This document shows, in pieces, positions 7,024-15,064 of a DNA stretch of 15,110 nucleotides. The stretch's first letter is position 1, and the number at the start of each line of letters is the position of its first letter. The DNA is taken from the NCBI GenBank assembly GCA_020425915.1, contig JAGQQZ010000170.1, forward strand, positions 1 to 15,110, in the 5' to 3' direction. A program made the position numbers and the translations under genes. This stretch comes from Planctomycetota bacterium. Its GTDB lineage: Bacteria; Planctomycetota; UBA1135; UBA2386. The notes beneath the pieces were generated by a model. The model saw only the letters and a list, made by a program, of their open reading frames with translations. It was not told the origin of the DNA and ran no database searches.

Positions 7024-7183
7024 GGTTGGATCATCTGATTCGTGTCACACGTGCGGTCGACCGACAGGTCGGGAACGAACGTTCATCGAGACGTCGCTTC
7101 GGATTCGGCGCCACCGAACTCCCACCGACCGTGCTGCCGGACAGAGCCTCCCCGCCGATCCGCAGGCGCGGGTCGAGTCCCTC

Positions 7184-10120
7184 TCAGAACCCGACCGTCA
7201 GCCGCATCGCCGCCGAGGTGCCGAAGTCCATCCCCGTGCCGGCGTAGTCGATCCACTGCAGGTCGAACGTCTGCCCGCACAGGTCCGGGCTGTGGTCGAC
7301 CGGAAGCACGAACACGCCGAGGTTGCCGGGTCCGGTGCACGGGATCGTCACCCACGGGTTCACGCAGAGCGCCGAGTTCGGCACCGTCGAACCGATCAGC
7401 GACAGCGGGATCGGGGTCGTCGACTGGCCGATCAACAGCCCGCAGAGCGGCGTGCCGGCGAGGTTCCACCCGCTGATCGTGACGTCTGCGCTGTTCTGAC
7501 TGTTCGTCACGAACATCACCGGCCCGCCGAAGGCGTGGTAGCCGCCCGGGCAGCCCGGGATCACCCACGAGTTCGAGTCGGCCGCGCGACGGGGCAGCGC
7601 GACGCCGAAGGCCGCGCCGGCCGCGATCGCGTCGAAGCAACCGTTGGGGACGGTCGAGACCTGGCCGAGCGAGTCGTCGCCCCAGGCCGCGATGGTCCCG
7701 TTGGCCCGCAGGGCGTAGGCGTGGGAATCGCCTGCGCAGATCGCCGTGAAGCCGGTGCCGGTCGGCGTGCCCGAGACCTGGCCCGCGGCGTCGCCACCCC
7801 AGGCCGCGATCGAGCCGTCGGGTCGCAGCGCGTAGCAACTGTCGGCGCTGGCGGCGACCGCCGTGAAGCCGGTGCCAGCCGGCACGTTCGACACCTGGCC
7901 GGCGGAGTCGTCGCCCCAGGTCGCGATCGATCCGTCGGCGCGCAGCGCGCAACCGTGGGCGTAGCCCGCGTCGATCGCGGTGAAGCCGGTTCCGGCCGGA
8001 ACGCCCGACACTTGGTTGAAGACGTCCTCGCCCCAGGCGGCGATCGATCCGTCCGCCGCGATCGCGCATCCGAAGTAGTCGCCCGCGGCCACCGCGAGGA
8101 AGCCTGTGCCGGTCGGTGTGCTCGACACCGCGCCACCCGCGTTCAGACCCCACGCGGCGATCGATCCATCGGCTCGCAACGCGTAGCCGTGCTCGCCGCC
8201 CGACGCGATCGCCGTGAAGCCGATACCGCTCGGCGCGTTGGACACCTGGCCGGAAGAGTCGTTGCCCCATGCAGAGATCGAACCGTCCGACCGCAGCGCG
8301 AACGCGTGATCGAACCCTGCCGCGAGCGCGACGACGTCGGGCTTGCCGAGTGACGTGTTCAGCGAGCCCCAGTTCAGGACCGACCCGTCGGCGCGCAACG
8401 CACACCCGTGGAGCGGCCCCGCCGAGATCGCGACGAAGTCGGAACCGGTCGGGGCTTGCGAGACTTGACCGTGGAAATCCGCGCCCCACGCAACGATCGA
8501 GCCGTCACCGTGGAGTGCGAAGCAGTGCGCCTCGTCCGCGGCGATCGCGACGAACCCCGTCCCGGTCGGAGCTGTCGAGATCTGGCCGTAGGCGTCCGCA
8601 CCCCACACCGCGATCGAGCCGTCGGGCCGCAGCGCGAGTCCGACGTAGAGCCCCGCGGCGATCGCCGTGAACCCGGTGTCGGCGGGCACGGTGGGGAGAA
8701 TCCCGAGGGGGTCGTCACCCCATGCGGCGATCGATCCATCGGACCTCAGCGCGTAGGCGTTCAGGTAGCTCACTGCGACCGCGGAGAACCCAGGACCGGT
8801 CGGAGCACCAGAGACTTGGAGGAAAGTGTCGTCACCCCAGGCTGCGATCGTGGAATCGAATCGGATCGCGAGCCCCATCGAACCTACCGCAGCCACCTCG
8901 AAGAACACGCCGGTCGGGGCTTGCGAGACTTCACCGTAGAAATTCGCGCCCCACGCGGCGATCGAACCGTCCGATCGTAGCGCGTAGGCGTGTGCGAACC
9001 CGGCGGCGACCGAGACGAAGTCCGTGCCCGCCGGCCTGTTCGAAACGACGCCGAACGAATCGTCACCCCACGCGGCGATCGAACCGTCCTCTCGCACCGC
9101 ACAGCCGAACTCGTAGCCCGACGCGATCGCGGTGAAACGGCTGTCGGCAGCCGGAGTGTCCGAGACCTGATCGTCCTGGTCGGAGCCCCAGGCCGCGAGC
9201 GAACCCGAGGAGCGCAGCGCGTAGCCGTGCACGAGGCCGGCCGCGATCGCCACGTTGCCGCCGCCGCTCGGCGCGCCCGAGACCTGACCGAAGGCGTCGT
9301 TCCCCCACGCGGCGATCGAACCGTCCGCGCGCAACGCGTAGCCGTTCTCGCCGTTCGCCGCGATCGCCGTGAAGCCGGTGCCCGACGGGACGTTCGAGAC
9401 CTGTCCGTCGGTGTCGTCACCCCATGCGGCGATCGAACCGTCGGCGCGCAGCGCCAAGCCGTGGTCCCGGCCCGCAGCGATCGCGAGGAAGCCGGTCCCC
9501 GACGGCGTGTTCGAGACCTGCCCCTGGGCGTCGTAGCCCCAGGCGACGATCGAACCATCGGCGCGCAGCGCGTAGCCGTGGCGCTGGCCGGCCGCGATCG
9601 CGGTGAAGCCCGTCTCGGTCGGCGCATCCAATACCGAGCCGGCGTAGTTCCAGCCCCACGCCTCGATCGAACCGTTGGTGCGCAGCGCGAGCGTGAACTG
9701 CCAGCTCGACGCGAGCGCGACGAAGTCGGTGCCCGCCGGTGTGTTCGAGACGACGCCGTACGAGTTGTCACCCCAAGCGGCGATCGAGCCGTCGGCGCGG
9801 ATCGCGTACGCGTGGCCGTAGCCCCCCGCGATCGCGAGGAACCCGGTCCCGGTCGGTGTGTTGGAGACCTGGCTGTCGCTGTCCCAACCCCACGCGGCGA
9901 TCGAGCCGTCGGTCCGCAGCGCGTAGCCCTGACTCGAGCCAGCCGCGATGGCGGTGTAGGCCGTTCGCCGCGGGGCCTGCGAAATCTGACCGAACGCGTC
10001 GCTACCCCAGACGGAGACTTCCTGCGCGCGGGCGGGAATGCCGAGGGTCAGAACGGCGAGAGCGACGGACGCGAAGCAGGGAAGGAGTGGACCGGAAAGG
10101 CAACGGAAGAAGATCGACAT
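7184..10120 (-). CDS. Secreted multi-propeller protein with short RCC1/BLIP-II-like repeats
   Basis: 978 residues from the ATG at 10120. The frame is open a further 24 codons, but this start puts the signal peptide MSIFFRCLSG...GIPARA|Q at the N-terminus, cut after Ala32. Residues 33-54 are half a repeat (EVSVWGSDAFGQIS). Residues 55-828 are 20 tandem units of ~39 residues with the pattern FTAIAAG, HGYALRADGSIAAWG, then GQVS and PTGTG. Residues 829-842 (FDAIAAGAAFGVAL) are the complementary half. This is the RCC1 fold in the short form known from the beta-lactamase inhibitory protein BLIP-II, whose ~40-residue repeats build a seven-bladed propeller. Twenty units plus one made from the two ends gives 21, or three times seven. 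Residues ~843-978 are a cysteine-containing beta-domain ending in SAAMRLTVGF, the shared C-terminal module. It is probably a surface or secreted binding protein; the ligand is unknown. Its start is 114 bases downstream of the terminator that closes the sigma factor gene. Confidence 0.87.
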   Translation of the reverse strand: MSIFFRCLSGPLLPCFASVALAVLTLGIPARAQEVSVWGSDAFGQISQAPRRTAYTAIAAGSSQGYALRTDGSIAAWGWDSDSQVSNTPTGTGFLAIAGGYGHAYAIRADGSIAAWGDNSYGVVSNTPAGTDFVALASSWQFTLALRTNGSIEAWGWNYAGSVLDAPTETGFTAIAAGQRHGYALRADGSIVAWGYDAQGQVSNTPSGTGFLAIAAGRDHGLALRADGSIAAWGDDTDGQVSNVPSGTGFTAIAANGENGYALRADGSIAAWGNDAFGQVSGAPSGGGNVAIAAGLVHGYALRSSGSLAAWGSDQDDQVSDTPAADSRFTAIASGYEFGCAVREDGSIAAWGDDSFGVVSNRPAGTDFVSVAAGFAHAYALRSDGSIAAWGANFYGEVSQAPTGVFFEVAAVGSMGLAIRFDSTIAAWGDDTFLQVSGAPTGPGFSAVAVSYLNAYALRSDGSIAAWGDDPLGILPTVPADTGFTAIAAGLYVGLALRPDGSIAVWGADAYGQISTAPTGTGFVAIAADEAHCFALHGDGSIVAWGADFHGQVSQAPTGSDFVAISAGPLHGCALRADGSVLNWGSLNTSLGKPDVVALAAGFDHAFALRSDGSISAWGNDSSGQVSNAPSGIGFTAIASGGEHGYALRADGSIAAWGLNAGGAVSSTPTGTGFLAVAAGDYFGCAIAADGSIAAWGEDVFNQVSGVPAGTGFTAIDAGYAHGCALRADGSIATWGDDSAGQVSNVPAGTGFTAVAASADSCYALRPDGSIAAWGGDAAGQVSGTPTGTGFTAICAGDSHAYALRANGTIAAWGDDSLGQVSTVPNGCFDAIAAGAAFGVALPRRAADSNSWVIPGCPGGYHAFGGPVMFVTNSQNSADVTISGWNLAGTPLCGLLIGQSTTPIPLSLIGSTVPNSALCVNPWVTIPCTGPGNLGVFVLPVDHSPDLCGQTFDLQWIDYAGTGMDFGTSAAMRLTVGF
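7637..9958 (-). repeat. Tandem 117-bp coding repeats, 20 units
   Basis: This is DNA encoding residues 55-828 of the RCC1-like protein: 2322 bases, averaging 116 per unit. Most units are 117 bases. Most carry recognisable forms of the codons for DGSIAAWG and of the FxAIA phrase. Unit 14 is the most eroded: it is about four residues short and has VLNWGSLNTSLG in place of IAAWG...GQVS. Unit 10 is one residue short, with DSTIAAWG. Confidence 0.9.
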
Positions 10121-10220
10121 GGGAGCAGCCGGGATGGATTCGAGAATTCGCCTCGCTCCCACGATCGAGTCGGGGGCGGCGACATCCCGCATCCGTCAGC
10201 TGCCGAGAACGACGACACGC

Positions 10221-10232
10221 TTTCTCGAGAAA
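10221..10232. promoter_or_regulatory. 12-bp perfect palindrome upstream of the repeat-protein gene
   Basis: TTTCTCGAGAAA lies 101 bases upstream of the ATG at 10120 and directly next to the terminator stem of the sigma gene. It doubles as the T-rich tail of that terminator on the minus strand. A related sequence, ATTCGAGAATTC, sits nearer the gene (about 10138-10149). It could be an operator for the repeat-protein gene, or only part of the terminator. Confidence 0.25.
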
Positions 10233-10233
10233 T

Positions 10234-10254
10234 CCCGACCCCACTGCGGTCGGG
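10234..10254 (-). terminator. Intrinsic terminator after the sigma factor gene
   Basis: On the minus strand CCCGACC, a 7-base loop, then GGTCGGG form a perfect 7-bp GC-rich stem. It is followed at once by ATTTCTC, the best T-rich tail in the window. The stem begins 17 bases after the sigma stop codon. It separates the kinase-sigma unit from the repeat-protein gene. Confidence 0.65.
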
Positions 10255-10271
10255 CGCAACCTGGCGCCTGG

Positions 10272-10838
10272 CTACGCCCGGTCCAGGTGACGCCGCAGCC
10301 AGGTCCGCGCGAACAGGAAGTCCCGCTGCACGGTCCGCGAGGTCACGTCGAGCATGCGCGCGATCTCGTCCATGTCGAGGCCGGTGAAGTAGCGGAGGTT
10401 CACGATCCGAGCCGGACGCTCGTACTCCTCCGCGAGCGCCGTCAGCGCCTCGTCGAGCGCGAGCATGTCGACGACCGGCATGCTCTCGTCGGCGACGACG
10501 TCGCCTTCGAGCGCCTCGGCCCGTTTGCCCGCGTTGCGCCGCAACCGCTGCTTCGAACGCGCCTGGTCGACGAGGATGTTGCGCATCGACCGTGCCGCCG
10601 CGCCGAAGAAGTGCGCGCGACCGTCCCAACCGCCGTCCCCGCCCGAGGCGTCGAGTCGCATCCACGCCTCGTGCACGAGCGCGGTGGCCTGCAGGGTCTG
10701 CCCCGCCTTCAGCCGGCTGACCTGCGAAGCAGCGAGCTGCTTGAGCTCCTTGTACACGAGCTCCCACAGTTCTTCCTGCGCGCCGGGTTCGTTGTTCTCG
10801 ACGCGGGCAAGGGCCAGGGTGATCTCGTGGGCGGGCAT
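10272..10838 (-). CDS. ECF-type RNA polymerase sigma factor (kinase-linked subfamily)
   Basis: 188 residues, the usual length for this group. Residues ~20-95 are sigma region 2, with the family signatures LVYKELKQLA, GQTLQATALVHEAWMRL and AHFFGAAARSMRNILVDQAR. Residues ~125-186 are region 4, whose helix-turn-helix includes LDMDEIARMLDVTSRTVQRD. It would direct RNA polymerase to a small set of promoters. The pattern matches the planctomycete/acidobacterial ECF subfamily often encoded beside Ser/Thr kinases. In region 2.2 most ECF factors carry acidic residues before LVQE; here the equivalent stretch is ATALVHE with Thr52, as in groups thought to be controlled by phosphorylation. The gene starts 13 bases after the kinase stop, with no clear Shine-Dalgarno, so translational coupling is likely. 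No anti-sigma gene is visible in the window. Confidence 0.92.
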   Translation of the reverse strand: MPAHEITLALARVENNEPGAQEELWELVYKELKQLAASQVSRLKAGQTLQATALVHEAWMRLDASGGDGGWDGRAHFFGAAARSMRNILVDQARSKQRLRRNAGKRAEALEGDVVADESMPVVDMLALDEALTALAEEYERPARIVNLRYFTGLDMDEIARMLDVTSRTVQRDFLFARTWLRRHLDRA

Positions 10839-10851
10839 CGCGGTGAGCAGT

Positions 10852-13800
10852 CTAGCGGTCGCGCATCAGCGCGGTGAATCTCGACCCGAACTCGTCGATC
10901 TGCGACGCCGGCACATCGCAGCGGCGAGCCTGCTCGAGCACTTCGCGCGCCGCTTCGTGATCCGCGCTCCGTTGCTCCGTCGACGCGTCCGCGCGACCGA
11001 TGCGCTCGCACAGCAACTCGAGGTACTCGACGTAGATCGACGCATCGAGCGGCATCAGCGGCCAGTCGCCGCAGGCGTGACGGTAGTGCTCGATCGCCGA
11101 GTCGAGGTCGCCATCGTCGTGCGCGAGCTTGCCGAGCTTGGCGAAGTGATGCGGCGTCGGATGGTCACGCAGCCACGTGCGCACCCGCTCGAGCCGCTCC
11201 GCCGGCTCATCGACGCGGTAGACGTTCAACTCGCTCGCATCGAGCGCGCCGACCGCGAGCTCCCGCGCGACGCCGACGGGATCGAGCGGCCAACGGTGGC
11301 ACTTGCCGTCGCCCGACACGGCGAAGATCTCGGTGTCGTTCGCTCCGGCGGCGACGACCCCGGCGTCGACCCGCAACACCGAGAACGGCCTCGCCGTAGC
11401 TGCCTCGAACACGTGCAGTTCGTTGTCGCTCGTCGCCCACGCGAGTCGACCGCCCGCCGCGAAACCACACGACTTGGTCGCCGCCTGCCGGAGGTCCGAG
11501 TAGTCCGCGACGAGCTTCGCGTCGCCTCCGTCGAGGGCGGCTGAGAGATCCCACACCGTCGCGTGGTTGTTGCCCGAGACGACGAGCAAGTGGCGCCCGT
11601 CGGGGCTGATCTCCGAGTCCATGTTCCACCCCGGCGACTCGACCCGCGCGACGAGCTCACCCGTGTGCCGATCGTGGACCAGGGTATGACCGAGGGAACC
11701 CATCGTGTTGGCGACCAACTCACGCACCGGATGGGCACGCCAATCGGCGAAGAACGGCGCCGGGACACTCTCGATCTGATTCCCGGTCTCGAGGTCGTGC
11801 AACACGAACCGAACCGTGACGAAGCGGCGCTCCTTCCGCAACGCTCCTCCGTGCCGCGTCGCCGCGACGCGCCCGTCGTCGCGTAGCGCGAACCCACCCG
11901 AGAACTCGTCAGGGACCACGATCTCGCGCAGCCTTCGGCCTTCGAGGTCGAGGACGACGATGCAGACCGAGTCGTTGCCGTCCGTCGTGCGTCCGAGACC
12001 GACCAGTCGCGTTCCACACGGCAGCAACCGCACGTCGCCGACCCCCGGATGTTCGACCGAAGCGACGCGGCGTCGCTCGCGCAGGCTCCATACCTCGGAG
12101 ACGAAGAGCCCGTCTCGCGCTTTCAACAGCAACCACGGTTCGTCGCGACAAACGACCGACGACCGATCCGCGACCAATGGACCGTTCGGTCGCCACCCGT
12201 CCAACCGGAACGGCGCGTAGTCCGGAACCAACTTCCAGACGCGCGCACGCTGCGCGCCGATCACGACCCGCTCGCCATCGGGATGGAACTCGACGTCGAC
12301 GTATCTCGTGCGCTGATCCTCCCGCGTCCGGAACCGGCCCTCGATGGCACCCGACCCGAGGTCGACGAGGCAGTAGTCGTCTCGCCGGTCGAACCCGACG
12401 CCCCAGTGGAGATCCGGCGAGACCTCCATGATGCCCAACGGAACCTCGAAGTCCGTACCGCGCTCGACGACGTCGCCGGTCCGAACGTCCATCACACCCC
12501 AGCTCTCCCCGCCTCGCTCACGATCCCAACCGACGAACCGAGCGAAGAACATCCGGTCACCATCCAGGAACCGTGCACATCGACCGCCCAGGACATCCGC
12601 GACGCACTCGCCGTCGATCGAGTCGACTCGCATCGCCCCGCCGCTCGACGCGGAGTAGCACGTCACGATCCGATCGCCGCGCGGCGAGAACTCGACCGAT
12701 GGGGGGTACTTGATGTCCGGGATCGGGATCTCGAGCTCGAGCCGACCGGACGCGACATCCCAGACCCGCACTCCGGAGCGCCGCGAACCGGTCACGATCC
12801 GCGTTCCGTCCGGGTCGAACGCGACGCACTCGAACGGGCCGTCGGCTCGGACCGCGACACGCTCGACGGCGGTCCGCGCATCGAAGACGCGCGCGACCCC
12901 GTTCGACGCGGCGACCGCGAAGCTCTCGCCGTCGGCCGAGAACGCACCGCCGAGGAGTTGCCCGCCGAGCGATTCCGTCGAGCAGAGGACCTCTCCGGTC
13001 TCGACGTCCCAGACCCGAGCCGTGCCGTCGCCAGACGCGGTCAGGAGCCTCCGCTCGTCGGCGTCCAAGTCGATGCGGTGGATCACGTCACCATGACCCG
13101 CGAACCGCCGCACGGGGGTCATCGTGTCGGTATCCCACAAGACGATCGTCGGACCGTACGGCCGGGTCAACAACCGGCCATCGGACAGGAAGCGGACCTG
13201 TCGCACGTCCCAGTCGTGGCCATCGAGAAGCCCGACTTCGGCGTGCAGCGGGAGCGCGCGGTGGATCGCTTGGTTGACCGAGTAGTCGTCGGTCCGCTCC
13301 GCTGCCTCGAGCGCCAACAGGAGCGCGAGGTTCGAGTTCTCCTCGCTCGCCATCATCGCCTCGGTCGCGAGCCGCATCCCGTCGGCTTCCTCGGCGCGCG
13401 TCGCCGCGAGCGCCTCGTTGTCCTGCGACTCGAGCAGGAACCAGATCGTGCCGAACAACCCCACGACGAGCGCAGCCACGACCAGCGCCGCGGCCGTCAC
13501 CTGGAGCCGGTAGCGGCGCGCGAACTTCCTGAGTCGGTAGATCCCGCTCGGCGGTCCCGCGACCACCGGCCGGTCGGCGAGGAAGTTCTCGACGTCCATC
13601 GCCAGCTCGTGCGGCGATCCGTAGCGGTGCTCGGGTTCGCGCTCGAGCGCCTTCATGACGATCCAGTCGAGGTCTCCCTCGAGCTGCCGCGCCCAACGAT
13701 CGGGATCGACGAACCGAGGCGGGCGCTCCGTGTCGGACGTCATCCGCCGGCGCAGGCGCGTGCTCGGCTTCGACGGTGTCGTGTCGCGCACGATCGAGAT

Positions 13801-14736
13801 CAGTTGGAGCAACCCCTTGCCCGCGAGCCGTTCGGACTCGATCGGCCGGTCGTCGGCCAGCAGCTCGTAGAGGATCACGCCCAGCGAATAGACGTCCGAA
13901 CGCGTGTCGACGTCACGCGCCCCGCCCTCGATGCGCTCGGGGCTCATGTACTCGGGCGTGCCGAGGAATCGCCCCTCCATCGTGTGGATCGAGTGCTCGA
14001 CGAGAGACCCCTCGGTCGCCTTCGCGATGCCGAAGTCGATCACCTTCGGAATCACGTCGTCGCCGGTTCGACACACGAGGATGTTCGACGGCTTGAGGTC
14101 GCGATGGAGGACACCACGACGGTGCGCGTGGTCGACCGCCTGGCAGACCTTGGCGAACAACCCGAGACGCTCGCGGAGCGACAGTCGCTCGCTCGCGCAG
14201 AACTCGGTGATCGGCCGACCGTCCACATACTCCATGACGAGGAACGGTCGTCCGGTCGAGTCGACGCCGGCGTCGTGCACGGCCGCGATGTACGGGTGGC
14301 TCATCCGCGCGAGCGCCTGCCGCTCGGCAGCGAATCGGGCGAGCAGTTCGTCCGTGTCCGCCCCGGCTCGGATCAACTTGATCGCGACGGTTCGCCGCAC
14401 GGGCTCGCGCTGCTGCGCCTTGTAGACCGTGCCCATCCCGCCATCGCCGATCCTCTCGAAGTCCGCGTAGCCGTCGATCTCCGGGAGCGCTGCCGGAGCA
14501 GCGTGCGCCCACGACGGCGCCGATCGAGTGACGGTGTCGGGCATCGGCACGACCGGGTCGGCGAGGAAGTCGTCGAGCCCCGCGCCCTCGACCTCGAGCA
14601 GCTCCCCGAGCTCACGCGCCAGTTCGGGCTCCGAATCACACTCGCGTCGCACGAACGCGGCCCGCTGCGCGGCCGGCAATTCCGAGCCCTCCGCGAAGAG
14701 CTGCATCAGCCGGTCCTTCTGCGCGTCGTCGAGCAT
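10852..14736 (-). CDS. Transmembrane Ser/Thr protein kinase with WD40 repeats
   Basis: 1294 residues. Residues 1-60 form the helical leader common to such planctomycete kinases. Residues ~90-390 are a PknB-like kinase with all key residues: glycine loop IGDGGMGTVYKA (96-107), Lys120 in VAIK, Glu138, catalytic HRDLKPSN (Asp213), DFG (234-236), PEYMSPE (261-267), Asp281 in DVYSLG and Arg371. A strong membrane helix spans ~411-436 (VTAAALVVAALVVGLFG), after a basic stretch RKFARRYR that fits the cytoplasmic side. Residues ~440-500 are a helical linker (SNLALLLALEAAE). WD40 units follow from ~505, clear at 505-670 (VLWDTD, VWDVETGE, VWDVASGR) and degenerate to ~1160. A TPR-like helix pair lies at ~1196-1226. 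By topology the WD40 part would be outside the cytoplasm and could act as a sensor. The kinase is the first gene of an apparent operon with the ECF sigma factor. Confidence 0.93.
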   Translation of the reverse strand: MLDDAQKDRLMQLFAEGSELPAAQRAAFVRRECDSEPELARELGELLEVEGAGLDDFLADPVVPMPDTVTRSAPSWAHAAPAALPEIDGYADFERIGDGGMGTVYKAQQREPVRRTVAIKLIRAGADTDELLARFAAERQALARMSHPYIAAVHDAGVDSTGRPFLVMEYVDGRPITEFCASERLSLRERLGLFAKVCQAVDHAHRRGVLHRDLKPSNILVCRTGDDVIPKVIDFGIAKATEGSLVEHSIHTMEGRFLGTPEYMSPERIEGGARDVDTRSDVYSLGVILYELLADDRPIESERLAGKGLLQLISIVRDTTPSKPSTRLRRRMTSDTERPPRFVDPDRWARQLEGDLDWIVMKALEREPEHRYGSPHELAMDVENFLADRPVVAGPPSGIYRLRKFARRYRLQVTAAALVVAALVVGLFGTIWFLLESQDNEALAATRAEEADGMRLATEAMMASEENSNLALLLALEAAERTDDYSVNQAIHRALPLHAEVGLLDGHDWDVRQVRFLSDGRLLTRPYGPTIVLWDTDTMTPVRRFAGHGDVIHRIDLDADERRLLTASGDGTARVWDVETGEVLCSTESLGGQLLGGAFSADGESFAVAASNGVARVFDARTAVERVAVRADGPFECVAFDPDGTRIVTGSRRSGVRVWDVASGRLELEIPIPDIKYPPSVEFSPRGDRIVTCYSASSGGAMRVDSIDGECVADVLGGRCARFLDGDRMFFARFVGWDRERGGESWGVMDVRTGDVVERGTDFEVPLGIMEVSPDLHWGVGFDRRDDYCLVDLGSGAIEGRFRTREDQRTRYVDVEFHPDGERVVIGAQRARVWKLVPDYAPFRLDGWRPNGPLVADRSSVVCRDEPWLLLKARDGLFVSEVWSLRERRRVASVEHPGVGDVRLLPCGTRLVGLGRTTDGNDSVCIVVLDLEGRRLREIVVPDEFSGGFALRDDGRVAATRHGGALRKERRFVTVRFVLHDLETGNQIESVPAPFFADWRAHPVRELVANTMGSLGHTLVHDRHTGELVARVESPGWNMDSEISPDGRHLLVVSGNNHATVWDLSAALDGGDAKLVADYSDLRQAATKSCGFAAGGRLAWATSDNELHVFEAATARPFSVLRVDAGVVAAGANDTEIFAVSGDGKCHRWPLDPVGVARELAVGALDASELNVYRVDEPAERLERVRTWLRDHPTPHHFAKLGKLAHDDGDLDSAIEHYRHACGDWPLMPLDASIYVEYLELLCERIGRADASTEQRSADHEAAREVLEQARRCDVPASQIDEFGSRFTALMRDR

Positions 14737-14785
14737 CGCGCGCCAGTCTGCGGCCGGGATCGGACCGCAGCAAGAATCCCGGATG

Positions 14786-14809
14786 CGGTGGGCCGCCAGC
14801 GGCCCGCCG
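14786..14809 (-). promoter_or_regulatory. Stable hairpin in the kinase 5' leader
   Basis: GGGCCG, a 4-base loop and CGGCCC (14790-14805) form a perfect 6-bp stem. It is extended past one mismatch by a further CGG/CCG, giving nine GC pairs. It lies 50-73 bases before the kinase ATG. It could be a leader structure affecting transcription or translation; chance in GC-rich DNA is possible. Confidence 0.35.
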
Positions 14810-15064
14810 GCTTGTTGCGGGAAACCACGTCGCGATGGCCGGATCGCCGACGGATGGCGGGGCGAGCACAGTTTTCCCCGACCCGAGAGCGCGGAGAGTC
14901 CGTGGAATAGGCCCCCCCCGGCGCGAGGCTCGGCAGGATCGACGTCGCACCCGCTGTCAAGATGCGCTCGACCGTCACGTGATCCGCGACGCGCTCGAGT
15001 TTTGTCGCGCTGTCCTCACTTCATGCGAACGGTCCAGAGCGTCGCATCGCTTCCCGAGGCAGTG

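Noticed and set aside
7637..9958. CRISPR or non-coding satellite array
   Set aside because: Period 117 is a multiple of three, there are no spacers, and the units translate to a coherent 39-residue RCC1-type repeat.
7184..10120. Function as a beta-lactamase inhibitor like BLIP-II
   Set aside because: Only the repeat type is shared. Repeat similarity does not carry the binding surface, so I name the fold and not the activity.
7083..10387. Long frames overlapping the RCC1-like gene on both strands (for example 7083-8489 minus and 8990-10387 plus)
   Set aside because: Their apparent internal repeats only mirror the 117-bp coding repeat in other frames. They have no signal peptide or recognised domain.
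12049..14910. A 953-codon open frame on the plus strand, antisense to the kinase gene
   Set aside because: The translation is arginine-, proline- and aspartate-rich with no domain, while the opposite strand gives a kinase with every catalytic motif. Long antisense frames are expected opposite genes with GC-rich third positions.
14955..14960. A kinase promoter based on the perfect TTGACA
   Set aside because: No -10-like box lies 16-18 bases downstream (the sequence there is CCTGCC or similar), so the -35 match alone is not enough.
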